Of a DNA stretch of 45,759 nucleotides, positions 23,436-31,757 are shown piece after piece. The notes beneath the pieces are model-generated. The model saw only the letters and a program-made list of their open reading frames with translations, was not told the DNA's origin and did not search any database. Made by a program: the position numbers and the translations under genes. Source of the stretch: Rufibacter sp. XAAS-G3-1 (GTDB taxonomy: Bacteria; Bacteroidota; Bacteroidia; Cytophagales; Hymenobacteraceae). Location of the stretch: NCBI RefSeq assembly GCF_013623775.1, contig NZ_JABFAM010000025.1:1-45759 (forward strand), written 5' to 3'. Within the stretch, counting starts at the first letter, position 1. Each line of letters opens with the position of its first letter.

Positions 23436-25355
23436 TTAGTAATGGAACCGCACGAAGGCCTCCATGGCCTCGTAATCGGCGAGGCCGAGACGGTCGTAGC
23501 GGCGGGCGGTCTCACGGTTGCGCTCCTGGGCGCGTACCCAGAACTCGCGCTCGTCGTCGCCGGGGAACACGGGACGGTCTTTCTGGCTTTGGTGCTTGAA
23601 GATGGCGTTCCGCTTACGTCCTACTTCCTGCGGGGAGAGCGGCACCGCCATCTCAATCTCGTGCGTCTCAAACTCGTGCCAGGCCCCCCGGTACATCCAG
23701 AGCCAGCAGTCTTTCACCCATTCCTCGGTTTTGCTTAGTCGGCGAAGCGCTTCTACTATAATATTGAAACATACGATGTGCGTACCGTGCGGGTCTTCAA
23801 AATCGCCGGCGGCGAACACCTGGTGCGGCTTCACTTTTTGCAGCAGATCCATGGTGAGTTCTATGTCCCGATCTGTAACGGGGTTCTTCTTGGTCTTACC
23901 GCTCTCGTAGAAAGGCAGCGCCTGGAAGTGGATGTGGTCGTCTGAGAGACCGGCGTAGCGCGCGCCCGCAATCGCCTCGCTCTTCCGGATGAACGCCTTT
24001 ACGTCCTGAATTTCCTTGGTGTCTACCTGGTTAGGGTGCTTCTGCCCAATGAACGTCCGCATCTGCTCGTACACGGATGAAAGTATCTCTCCGTCTTGGC
24101 CAATGCTTCGGCTGAAGTCTATGGCAAATTCCATGTAGCGCAGCACGTCATCGTCCCACACGGCCGTGTTGCCGGAAGTCTGGTAGGCCACGTGTACATC
24201 ATGCCCCTGGTCTACCAAGCGGATGAACGTACCGCCCATGGAAATCACGTCATCATCTGGGTGCGGGGAGAAGATGAGCACACGTTTCTGGGCCGGTAAT
24301 GCCCGCTCCGGACGACCGGAATCATCGGCGTTCGGCTTGCCGCCGGGCCAGCCCGTGATGGTGCGTTGCAGTTGGTTGAAAACGTCAATATTGATGTTGT
24401 AGACCGGCCCCCGGTTCACGCCCAGTTGGGCCATGCCGTGGGCGTTGTAATCTTCCTCGGTCAGCTTCAAAACCGGCTTCTTCACTGTGTCTGAGAGCCA
24501 GATGACCGCTTTACGGGTTAATTGGGTATCCCAGTGGCAGTCTTTCACGAGCCACGGCGTGCCGAAACGGGTCAGGCCCATAGCGGCATCCTGGTCCAGC
24601 ACGAACTCTACGTTGTCAGAAAGCTGTAGGTAGGTGGCCGGCACCTCGCCGGAGATCTCGCCTTCCACCGCCTTGCGCACGATGGATGCTTTCTTCCCGT
24701 TCCAGGCCATCAGCACAATCTCGCGGGCCTTGAAGATGGTACCTATTCCCATGGTGATGGCCTTGGTGGGTACATTCTCCTTGCCCCCGAAATCGCGGGA
24801 GGCGTCGCGGCGGGTCAGATCGTCTAGGGTGACCAGGCGCGTACCCGAGTTGGGTGCCGAACCGGGCTCGTTGAAACCGATGTGGCCCGTTCTACCAATC
24901 CCCAGTACCTGCAGGTCAAGCCCGCCCAGTTCCTCTATCTTGCGCTCGTACTCCAGACAGAAAGCCGGAATGTCCTCCAACGGCAGTGTACCGTCTGGGA
25001 TGTTCACGTTGGCTTTGTCAATGTCAATGTGGTTGAACAGATTTTCGTCCATGAAGCGCACGTAGCTTTGCGGGGCCGTGGGCTGCATGGGGTAGTACTC
25101 GTCCAGGTTAAAGGTGATGACGTTCTTGAAACTCAGCCCTTCTTCGCGGTGCAGTCGCGCCAGTTCGGTATATACGCCAACGGGCGTCGCACCAGTGGCC
25201 AAGCCCAGCACCGTTTTCTCTCCCCTCGCCTGCTTTCCCTTAATCAGATCCGCAATGCGGTGGGCCACCGCCTTTGAGGCCTCTTGCTGGTCTGCATAAA
25301 CGGTTACCGGCACCTTCTCGTAGCGCGTTTCCTCCAATAGGTTAAGCCTGCTCAT
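23436..25355 (-). CDS. nagB: Glucosamine-6-phosphate deaminase fused to a LmbE/PIG-L deacetylase domain
   Basis: The 639-residue protein has an N-terminal NagB domain (about 10-290) with GLATGATPVGVY, TFNLDEYYPM and GIGRTGHIGFNEPGS, which converts glucosamine-6-P to fructose-6-P and ammonia. A C-terminal PIG-L domain (about 350-600) has the metal motif HPDDDVISMGGT and a later GDFEDPHGTH. PIG-L enzymes de-N-acetylate amino sugars, so the fusion could take N-acetylglucosamine-6-P straight to fructose-6-P. The start ATG at 25355 is used because the longer frame begins inside the -7 box at 25398-25405. Confidence 0.92.
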   Translation of the reverse strand: MSRLNLLEETRYEKVPVTVYADQQEASKAVAHRIADLIKGKQARGEKTVLGLATGATPVGVYTELARLHREEGLSFKNVITFNLDEYYPMQPTAPQSYVRFMDENLFNHIDIDKANVNIPDGTLPLEDIPAFCLEYERKIEELGGLDLQVLGIGRTGHIGFNEPGSAPNSGTRLVTLDDLTRRDASRDFGGKENVPTKAITMGIGTIFKAREIVLMAWNGKKASIVRKAVEGEISGEVPATYLQLSDNVEFVLDQDAAMGLTRFGTPWLVKDCHWDTQLTRKAVIWLSDTVKKPVLKLTEEDYNAHGMAQLGVNRGPVYNINIDVFNQLQRTITGWPGGKPNADDSGRPERALPAQKRVLIFSPHPDDDVISMGGTFIRLVDQGHDVHVAYQTSGNTAVWDDDVLRYMEFAIDFSRSIGQDGEILSSVYEQMRTFIGQKHPNQVDTKEIQDVKAFIRKSEAIAGARYAGLSDDHIHFQALPFYESGKTKKNPVTDRDIELTMDLLQKVKPHQVFAAGDFEDPHGTHIVCFNIIVEALRRLSKTEEWVKDCWLWMYRGAWHEFETHEIEMAVPLSPQEVGRKRNAIFKHQSQKDRPVFPGDDEREFWVRAQERNRETARRYDRLGLADYEAMEAFVRFHY

Positions 25356-25397
25356 AGTAGTATCTTGTTTTAATAGGTTGTGGACGTGTGGAATCCG

Positions 25398-25426
25398 CAA
25401 AGGTAAAAAGTCTGACTAATTCACAA
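25398..25426 (-). promoter_or_regulatory. Promoter of the NagB-LmbE gene
   Basis: TACCTTTG (25398-25405, minus strand) is a perfect TAnnTTTG box with TTG at 25424-25426, 18 bases upstream. Confidence 0.75.
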
Positions 25427-25841
25427 AATTTAATAACATTTAATTTATTTTAAAATTTATTAAATAACTCCCGCCTTTGGGTATCGCCCAGTGCATGTCT
25501 AGCTTTAAATACTGTAAATCTACTGATCTCTTCTTATCTACCCCATAAAAGTTGGAGGGCCTGGAGGAAATAAGTAATGGACAGAAGTAACTATACCTTC
25601 TTCTCTCTTTGCCATCCTGGAAGGAGCTCGGTGGCGAACTAGAAAAGCTCTTATTGCAAGTCTTTGCCGTTCATGACCAAGATCCTTTCAGGAAAACAAA
25701 ATAGACAGTTTAATTTGTTCTGCTACGTAACTGTTCCACCGCTTCAGGTGCAGATAGATAAGTTTTGAGTGGTTGAACAACCAAGAGCGTGTATGAATTT
25801 TGGGTTTGCTGGCTCAATTGGCTTTGACAGGTTCTTTCTAT
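25427..25841. other. Non-coding, AT-rich at its left end
   Basis: Apart from an AT-rich block (about 25427-25470) behind the NagB promoter, only a damaged fragment of MITE B is visible near 25800-25841 (TTTGCTGGCTCAATTG ... GGTTCTTT). No gene is supported. Confidence 0.4.
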
Positions 25842-26207
25842 GAAGCTGTTTAGAGCTTGTTTACATTTCATCTTTGCGCTACAAACGACCATAAAAAGAG
25901 CCTGCGTTCACCTTTTTCTCGCACCGTAGCGCTGCTACGCTGCTCCCAAAACGCTTCCGCAGAACCTTTCTCTGGCCGTTTTCGCCTGCAAACCTCAAAT
26001 GTAAACAAGCTCTTAGAGTTTTTAGGCTGTTTTCCTAAAAACAGCCTAAAAACGGCGGTATAAACAGATGCTTGTGCCAGTGTACAAATAACCTTCCTGT
26101 TTTATGCCTATTTTCCTAAAAACAGCCTAAAAATGAAGGCATTAGTGGACACTTGCACCAGAGGAATTGCTTTAGATGCCGGTTAATGAAAAACTCTAAA
26201 CAGGTTC
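25842..26207 (+). repeat. MITE A, copy 2, carrying a nested MITE B
   Basis: It starts GAAGCTGTTTAGAG and ends CTCTAAACAGGTTC like copy 1. Without the nested MITE B and its duplication it is about 203 bp, matching copy 1. The flanks TAT and CAT are not identical, so the duplication has decayed or differs. Two REP-like palindromes are inside (near 26020-26055 and 26102-26136). Confidence 0.75.
25853..26012 (-). repeat. Palindromic MITE B, copy 5 (nested)
   Basis: A 160-bp copy inserted into the left end of MITE A, with TTA at 25850-25852 and 26013-26015. Confidence 0.85.
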
Positions 26208-26338
26208 CATGGCCGTTGGCAGCACAAAAGCCATAGTTTAAACAAGCTCTACAGGGCAGGTTCGGGTATTCAGAAAGTTTGTCGTACTTTCGCGGCTGTA
26301 AACGGGTGGCAACGCCCTCTCACTAAGAAAGGTACCTC

Positions 26339-26878
26339 ATGACGAAAATACGTTCTACCACCGTACTGGGAATTTACCATAACGGCGAAGTGGCTTTGGG
26401 AGCCGATGGCCAGGCCACCATGGATAAATACATTGCCAAAAGCAACGTGAAGAAGATTCGCAAACTGCAGGACGGTAAAATAGTGACAGGCTTTGCCGGC
26501 TCCACCGCCGATGCCTTTACCCTGCTGGAGCGCTTCGAGGAGAAGCTTAACGCCTACGGCAACAACATGAAGCGGGCGGCTATTGAACTGGCCAAAGACT
26601 GGCGCAAAGACCAGTACCTGCGCAAGCTGGAGGCCATGATGGTAGTCGCCAACAAAGAGGAATTGCTCATCATCTCGGGCACCGGCGACGTGCTGGAACC
26701 AGACCACCAGATTGCCGCCATCGGGTCGGGCAGCACCTACGCGCAGTCGGCGGCGCTGGCCTTGAAGAAACACGCACCCCACCTCACCGCCGAGGAAATG
26801 GTACGCGAATCGCTCAACATTGCCGCCGATATCTGTATTTACACCAACCACAACCTCATCATAGAGAAACCGAACTAA
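26339..26878 (+). CDS. hslV: ATP-dependent protease proteolytic subunit HslV
   Basis: The 179-residue protein is a proteasome-like Ntn hydrolase: MTKIRSTTVLGIYHNGEVALGADGQAT, with a catalytic Thr near residue 7 exposed after removal of a six-residue propeptide. GFAGSTADAFTLLERFEEKL and IGSGSTYAQSAALAL are further landmarks. It forms a dodecamer that degrades proteins unfolded by HslU. The hslU gene is not adjacent. A -7-like TACTTTCG lies about 50 bases upstream. Confidence 0.96.
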   Translation: MTKIRSTTVLGIYHNGEVALGADGQATMDKYIAKSNVKKIRKLQDGKIVTGFAGSTADAFTLLERFEEKLNAYGNNMKRAAIELAKDWRKDQYLRKLEAMMVVANKEELLIISGTGDVLEPDHQIAAIGSGSTYAQSAALALKKHAPHLTAEEMVRESLNIAADICIYTNHNLIIEKPN

Positions 26879-26980
26879 CCCCGGTTTTTTCCTGTTTGCC
26901 CCATAGTTTCGCGCTTCTTTCGCTAAAACAGGGCAGAAACATTTAAACCATTCCGTTAAAAAATCAACTAATTGAACAGC

Positions 26981-27952
26981 ATGAAGGTAACGCAGTTCCT
27001 GAAAGATCATTACAAGCATTTCAACGCAGCCGCACTCATTGATGCCGCTGAAGGCTATAAAACCCATTTGAACGAAGGTGGCAAGATGATGATCACCTTG
27101 GCCGGGGCCATGAGTACCGCCGAACTGGGAATTATTCTGGCTGAGATGATCCGGCAGGACAAAGTGCAGGCCATTACCTGTACCGGGGCTAACCTGGAAG
27201 AAGACATCTTCAACCTGGTGGCGCATGATTTCTACGAGCGCATTCCTAATTACCGCGACTTAACGCCGCAAGACGAGCAGGATTTACTGGCGCGCCACAT
27301 GAACCGCGTGACCGATACCTGTATTCCAGAGGAAGAGGCCATGCGCCGTCTGGAGCACACGGTTCTGAAATACTGGCAAAAAGCCGATCAGGCCGGCGAA
27401 GCGTATTTCCCGCATGAATTCTTCTACCAAATCCTGAATTCCGGCGATTTGGAGCAGTATTACCAAATTGACCCCAAAAACAGCTGGATGCTGGAAGCGG
27501 CCAAGAAAAACCTGCCCATCTTCGTACCGGGCTGGGAAGATTCTACGCTGGGCAACATCTACACCGGCCACGTGATCACCGGTGACATCAAGAATGTGCA
27601 TACCATGAGAACCGGTATCCAGTACATGATGGAACTGGCCGAGTGGTACACCAACACGGCCAAAGAAGATTCCACCATTGGGTTCTTCCAGATTGGCGGC
27701 GGTATTGCCGGTGACTTCCCTATCTGCGTGGTGCCTATGCTGCACCAAGACTTACAGCGCACCGGGGTTCCGTTGTGGGGCTATTTCGCCCAGATTTCTG
27801 ATTCCACCACCTCTTACGGTTCTTACTCCGGTGCGGTGCCGAACGAGAAGATCACCTGGGGGAAACTGGGCATCAACACACCTAAATTCGTGATTGAGTC
27901 TGACGCGACCATTGTGGCACCCCTGGTGTTCGCCATCGTTCTGGATTACTAG
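26981..27952 (+). CDS. Deoxyhypusine synthase-like protein
   Basis: The 323-residue protein belongs to the deoxyhypusine synthase family: TLAGAMSTAELGIILAEMI near residue 40, TGANLEED near 66, GIAGDFPICVVPM, and the active-site Lys in TWGKL near 295 followed by ESDATIVAPLVFAIVL. In eukaryotes and archaea the enzyme modifies eIF5A with spermidine. Bacteria lack that partner, and bacterial homologues have been proposed to act in polyamine metabolism such as homospermidine formation. The substrate here is unknown. The ATG at 26981 is preferred over a TTG at 26972. A terminator follows at 27978. Confidence 0.9.
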   Translation: MKVTQFLKDHYKHFNAAALIDAAEGYKTHLNEGGKMMITLAGAMSTAELGIILAEMIRQDKVQAITCTGANLEEDIFNLVAHDFYERIPNYRDLTPQDEQDLLARHMNRVTDTCIPEEEAMRRLEHTVLKYWQKADQAGEAYFPHEFFYQILNSGDLEQYYQIDPKNSWMLEAAKKNLPIFVPGWEDSTLGNIYTGHVITGDIKNVHTMRTGIQYMMELAEWYTNTAKEDSTIGFFQIGGGIAGDFPICVVPMLHQDLQRTGVPLWGYFAQISDSTTSYGSYSGAVPNEKITWGKLGINTPKFVIESDATIVAPLVFAIVLDY

Positions 27953-27977
27953 TCCATCTGAATAAAAGTGCTATGGC

Positions 27978-28011
27978 AAGGAGGCAGGATTTGATCCCGC
28001 CTCCTTTTTTT
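27978..28011 (+). terminator. Intrinsic terminator
   Basis: AAGGAGGCAGGAT (27978-27990) pairs with ATCCCGCCTCCTT (27994-28006), 12 of 13, followed by a T run to 28011. The rest of the gap up to 28262 shows no gene. Confidence 0.8.
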
Positions 28012-28262
28012 ATGTCCAGTCCTCACGTAAACGCCAGGCTGAACAACGCAGTACACCTTCCAGAAGGTACGTAACCATCACTCTCCAGCCTTCACAAGAA
28101 AGCCGATTATTTAATTGGATATTATTGCTGATAATCAGAACAATAGCTATATTGTTTTTCTAATAAAGTTATTTGAATTTTCTTATAACTTTTAGAACCC
28201 CTCGCCTATTTTATTTCGTAAGTAGCGGAGCACCAGTTTATTAAAACTAGAGAGATCAAGCC

Positions 28263-28856
28263 ATGAAACACACTTACTTTTTATCCAAGATTCTCATTTT
28301 GATAGGGGCCTGCGCGTTGAGCAGCTGCCTGGGGTTCGGAAACCGTAAATTCGGATCTGACTACAGTTATGCCGGGGCGTTCCATAAATACCGGACGTTT
28401 AACTTCATCACCCACGCCTCAGAGGAAGACAGCGTCACCCTTCAGAATTACGAGGTGCTTAAAAAGTACATCAGGGAACGGCTAGAGATTCAGGGATATG
28501 AATACAGTGACAAGAAACCCGATCTGTTGGTGAGCTATTACATCTACTACAATGACCTTAGCATGAAAGGCTATGAGCAGGAAGAGTTTGATATCTGGCT
28601 GGTGAACAATGAGGAGCCTACCAAAGAGCATGAGGCCTATAAACCCATCAAAATGTACATGAGCCAGGGCACGTTGCTGGTGACGCTGCTAGACCATAAA
28701 AAGCAGAACGCCGTCTGGCAGGGCTATACCTCTGGCGTGCTCTCAGACCCCACTACCGAGAATACGGCCTACCTCAACCGAGCCGTGAGAACCATCTTTG
28801 ACCAGTACCGGGTTTTCCGGAAAGGCTATCTGAGAGAGAACTCCTCGGCTAATTGA
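28263..28856 (+). CDS. DUF4136 domain lipoprotein
   Basis: The 197-residue protein has a lipoprotein signal with lipobox LSSC at about residues 19-22. The mature part has the DUF4136 layout: a YAGAFHKYRTFNF strand, LKKYIRERLEIQGYEYSDKKPDLLVSYYIYYND, and TLLVTLLDHKKQNAVWQGYTSG near the end. DUF4136 proteins are exported and of unknown function. It is monocistronic and followed by a terminator-like palindrome at 28891-28934. Confidence 0.85.
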   Translation: MKHTYFLSKILILIGACALSSCLGFGNRKFGSDYSYAGAFHKYRTFNFITHASEEDSVTLQNYEVLKKYIRERLEIQGYEYSDKKPDLLVSYYIYYNDLSMKGYEQEEFDIWLVNNEEPTKEHEAYKPIKMYMSQGTLLVTLLDHKKQNAVWQGYTSGVLSDPTTENTAYLNRAVRTIFDQYRVFRKGYLRENSSAN

Positions 28857-28890
28857 TGGGAAAGAAGTAGCTGATTCTTATTCAACTGAA

Positions 28891-28934
28891 GTGGGTTTGG
28901 GGGCTGTTTTTGAAAAAACAGCCCCTAAACCCAC
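28891..28934. terminator. REP-like palindrome acting as terminator
   Basis: A 21-bp stem with one mismatch (28891-28911 with 28914-28934) containing GGGGCTGTTTTT and AAAAACAGCCCC, downstream of the DUF4136 gene and followed by a T-rich tract. Confidence 0.65.
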
Positions 28935-29043
28935 TTTTATTTTATAGCTTCATTCTTTAAAACAGCCCCAAAGGCAATTAGAAATCTAAGGGGCTCCGCC
29001 TTTTCCGGCGTGAACTTTTGCAACCTAAGAATTAACCTCATCT

Positions 29044-30471
29044 ATGACGCTTTCCCGCTTTCCCCTGGAACCCACCGAACAAGAACGTGCAGTGGTGCAA
29101 CAGGCCGTTGAAACCTACGTCCAATCCTTCCTGACCCAGTTACCGTCGTTGCCCGCCTTTGTAGATTCTCCTGAGAAAGGAGCCGGGCTGCTGGAGAGTC
29201 CCATAGAAGAAAACCCAATTGACATAGAAGAGGCTTTAGCCTTGCTGAAAACCGAGGTAGACACACCGGGCATTACCGCGGCCTCTGGCGGACACTTAGG
29301 CTATATTCCGGGCGGCGGGCTTTACTACTCTGGGCTGGGTGACTATCTGGCGGCGGTTGCCAATAAATATGCGGGTATCTTCTTCGCAGCACCGGGGGCG
29401 GTACGCATGGAAAACCTGCTGCTCCGCTGGATGGCTAGTCTGATTGACTTTCCGGCAGACGCGGCCGGAAACCTGACTTCGGGGGGCAGCATCGCCAGCC
29501 TTATTGCCTTGGCCACCGCCCGCGATGCGCAGAAAATCACCTCCCGCGTCATCCCAGATGCCGTGGTCTACACCACTGCCCATGCCCACCACTGCCTGGA
29601 CAAAGCCTTGCGCATTGCCGGTTTGGGGGAATGCCCGGTGCGGCATATTCCCATGGATGCCCAGTACCGGATGCGGCCCAAGGAGCTGGAAAAAGCCATT
29701 ACCCAAGACAAAGCGGCCGGGTTAACCCCCTGGCTTATCATCGCCTCGGCCGGAACCACAGACGTAGGGGCCATTGATCCCCTCCCCGCCATTGGCCAGA
29801 TCGCAAAAGCGTTTAACCTGTGGTACCACGTAGATGCCGCTTACGGCGGATTCTTCGCCCTGGCGCCTTCCGGCAAACCCAAATTGGAGGGCATCGCCTC
29901 GGCCGACTCTGTGGTGATGGATCCGCACAAAGGCTTGTTTATTCCCTACGGTTTAGGCGCGGTGCTCATCAAAAACCGTCAACAAACCGCCCAGACGCAT
30001 CATTATCTGGCCAATTACATGCAGGATGCCCTCTCCGCCACCGACGAAGCCTCTCCGGCCGATCTGTCGCCCGAGCTGAGCAAGCATTTCAGGGGCTTGC
30101 GGCTGTGGCTTCCGCTTAAACTGCACGGGGTGGGCGCTTTCCGCGGCGCGTTGGAAGAGAAGTTAGGTTTGGCGCAGTACGCGTATCAGCAATTGCAGCA
30201 AACCCCTGGCTTTGAGGTGCCTGTGGTGCCGGAGTTATCAGTAGTGATCTTCCGCTACGTTCCCCCGCCCCCCGAAGAGGCAAATACCTTCAACCAGAAG
30301 CTGATCAAAGCGGTGCAGCAGGACGGCCGCGTATTTCTATCCTCTACCCTGCTGGACGGGAATTTCATGCTACGGCTGGCCATTCTTTCCTTTAGAACGC
30401 ACCAACCTACCATTGATCTGGCCTTGGAAATTCTGAAGGAGAAAGCGGCGGCACTTGAACAGGCAGGTTAA
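29044..30471 (+). CDS. PLP-dependent group II decarboxylase family protein
   Basis: The 475-residue protein has the fold-type I PLP decarboxylase layout: GHLGYIPGGGLYYSGLGDYLAAVANKY near residue 83, TSGGSIASLIALATARD near 145, AHHCLDKALRIAGLG, the cofactor Asp in HVDAAYGGFF near 263, and the Schiff-base Lys in DPHKGLFIPYGLGAVL near 297. The family includes aromatic amino acid, tyrosine and related decarboxylases; the substrate cannot be read from sequence. It has no operon partner in the same direction. Confidence 0.88.
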   Translation: MTLSRFPLEPTEQERAVVQQAVETYVQSFLTQLPSLPAFVDSPEKGAGLLESPIEENPIDIEEALALLKTEVDTPGITAASGGHLGYIPGGGLYYSGLGDYLAAVANKYAGIFFAAPGAVRMENLLLRWMASLIDFPADAAGNLTSGGSIASLIALATARDAQKITSRVIPDAVVYTTAHAHHCLDKALRIAGLGECPVRHIPMDAQYRMRPKELEKAITQDKAAGLTPWLIIASAGTTDVGAIDPLPAIGQIAKAFNLWYHVDAAYGGFFALAPSGKPKLEGIASADSVVMDPHKGLFIPYGLGAVLIKNRQQTAQTHHYLANYMQDALSATDEASPADLSPELSKHFRGLRLWLPLKLHGVGAFRGALEEKLGLAQYAYQQLQQTPGFEVPVVPELSVVIFRYVPPPPEEANTFNQKLIKAVQQDGRVFLSSTLLDGNFMLRLAILSFRTHQPTIDLALEILKEKAAALEQAG

Positions 30472-30506
30472 AGCCGGGGATGTGGCAGAAAGGAAAAGAG
30501 CAACGT

Positions 30507-31082
30507 CTATCTGGAGGCCGAGAGTTTGATGGCATCCTGCGCCTCTGTCTCTACCAAAGGGAAAACGCCGTCTTCCAGAAACAGCTCCCCTTTTTTGGTG
30601 AGTAGCGTGAGGTTGTCCAACTCAATCTTCCAATGGAAGTTCCTCTGGTTAAGGTATAGAACGGCCTGGGAAATTACTTCTGGGCTGGTATCGCCAAGGG
30701 CCAGCGAAAGATGCGGCATCCAGACGTCTGGGTGGTAGTAGGGATTGATCTCCTGGCACACGAGGCCCACCGCCGTATGCAACTGGCCGTGAAACTGATT
30801 GACGTTTTCGGTGCGCACCACGGGAATATACAGCACGGGCTTCTCTCCCGGGAAGATCCCCAGCCCGGTGGTGCCAATCATGAACCGGCAACAGATTCCC
30901 GCCGCCTCTCCCAGGGTCTTCTTCAGGTGCTGCAAGCTGCCGTCATTCACCGTAAGCCAGGTGATATGCGGATAGGGGGTTTTCTGCACGTCTTTCAGCC
31001 CAAACTCACGTTCCAATTCAAACACCAACTGGTTCACCCTGTCTGAGTGTTCGGCATCAAGTAAAGATACAATAGCTACCAT
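30507..31082 (-). CDS. 2'-5' RNA ligase superfamily (2H phosphoesterase) protein
   Basis: The 191-residue protein shows the two His motifs of the 2H phosphoesterase fold, YPHITWL near residue 40 and MPHLSLAL near 122, in the expected order and spacing. Members ligate or hydrolyse 2',3'-cyclic phosphate or 2'-5' linkages. The biological substrate is unknown. It is convergent with the decarboxylase gene, ending 35 bases from it. Confidence 0.82.
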   Translation of the reverse strand: MVAIVSLLDAEHSDRVNQLVFELEREFGLKDVQKTPYPHITWLTVNDGSLQHLKKTLGEAAGICCRFMIGTTGLGIFPGEKPVLYIPVVRTENVNQFHGQLHTAVGLVCQEINPYYHPDVWMPHLSLALGDTSPEVISQAVLYLNQRNFHWKIELDNLTLLTKKGELFLEDGVFPLVETEAQDAIKLSASR

Positions 31083-31728
31083 AAGAGGTAAGATTAGCGT
31101 TTTTGGGCTGGTTTTCCAAAACTAGCATATATACGGGGCATAGGCCGGAATGGAAAGGCACCTTTCTCAGAATGTTCTTCAAATTACAGAGAACAACCTG
31201 TGGTTGGCAGACTTCCTCTAACCCCTCTCCCACGGAGAACGAAACCCCGCTGATGCGTTTTGGGGCTGTTTTGCGGAAAACAGGCCAGAAACGGTACTGG
31301 CACAGACGCTCGTAGGAGCTGCGCACACTACGAGGTCTTTGGGCAGGCGGCATCGCGGAAGCAGGCCTAGAACGCGGAAACCTGTGAGGTCTTGGAGACC
31401 TCACAGGTTTAGGTAAACTGGCGCGAGATTCCAGTCTCGTGCCATGGGATGAAGCGAGTCTCCAGACTTGCCGGGAACCACCGCCGGGAGGGCGTAACAG
31501 CAGTAAATAGCTCTACACCCATTCTTTCTTTAAACCAACCGCCAATACACGTTTCTCCCTTTGCGTTTAGAGCCTATTTTCTGGAAAACAGGCCTAAAAC
31601 GGATTCCTCTACCTTTCTCTTCCATGGCAAGGCATGATTTTCAGCTATCGCGTGTTAGAAACATGCTCTATACTCTCAACAAAAAACAGTAACCGCAAAA
31701 GGCGAACGCCTGATAATTTTCAAAGTGT
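31083..31728. other. Non-coding region with several repeats
   Basis: No gene is supported. REP-like palindromes lie near 31096-31125, 31258-31292 and 31565-31600. A perfect 15-bp stem built on CCTGTGAGGTCT is at 31378-31392 and 31396-31410. The segment 31416-31481 is a diverged inverted copy of 35453-35518. Confidence 0.55.
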
Positions 31729-31736
31729 TACCTTTG
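31729..31736 (+). promoter_or_regulatory. -7 promoter element of the ABC-F gene
   Basis: TACCTTTG is a perfect TAnnTTTG box ending 21 bases before the ATG at 31758, implying a very short leader. Confidence 0.6.
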
Positions 31737-31757
31737 TGGCTTGACAAGAATTGATCC

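Noticed and set aside
26270..27226. 318-codon minus-strand ORF opposite hslV and the deoxyhypusine synthase-like gene
   Set aside because: Spans two unrelated real genes and the gap between them; shadow frame.
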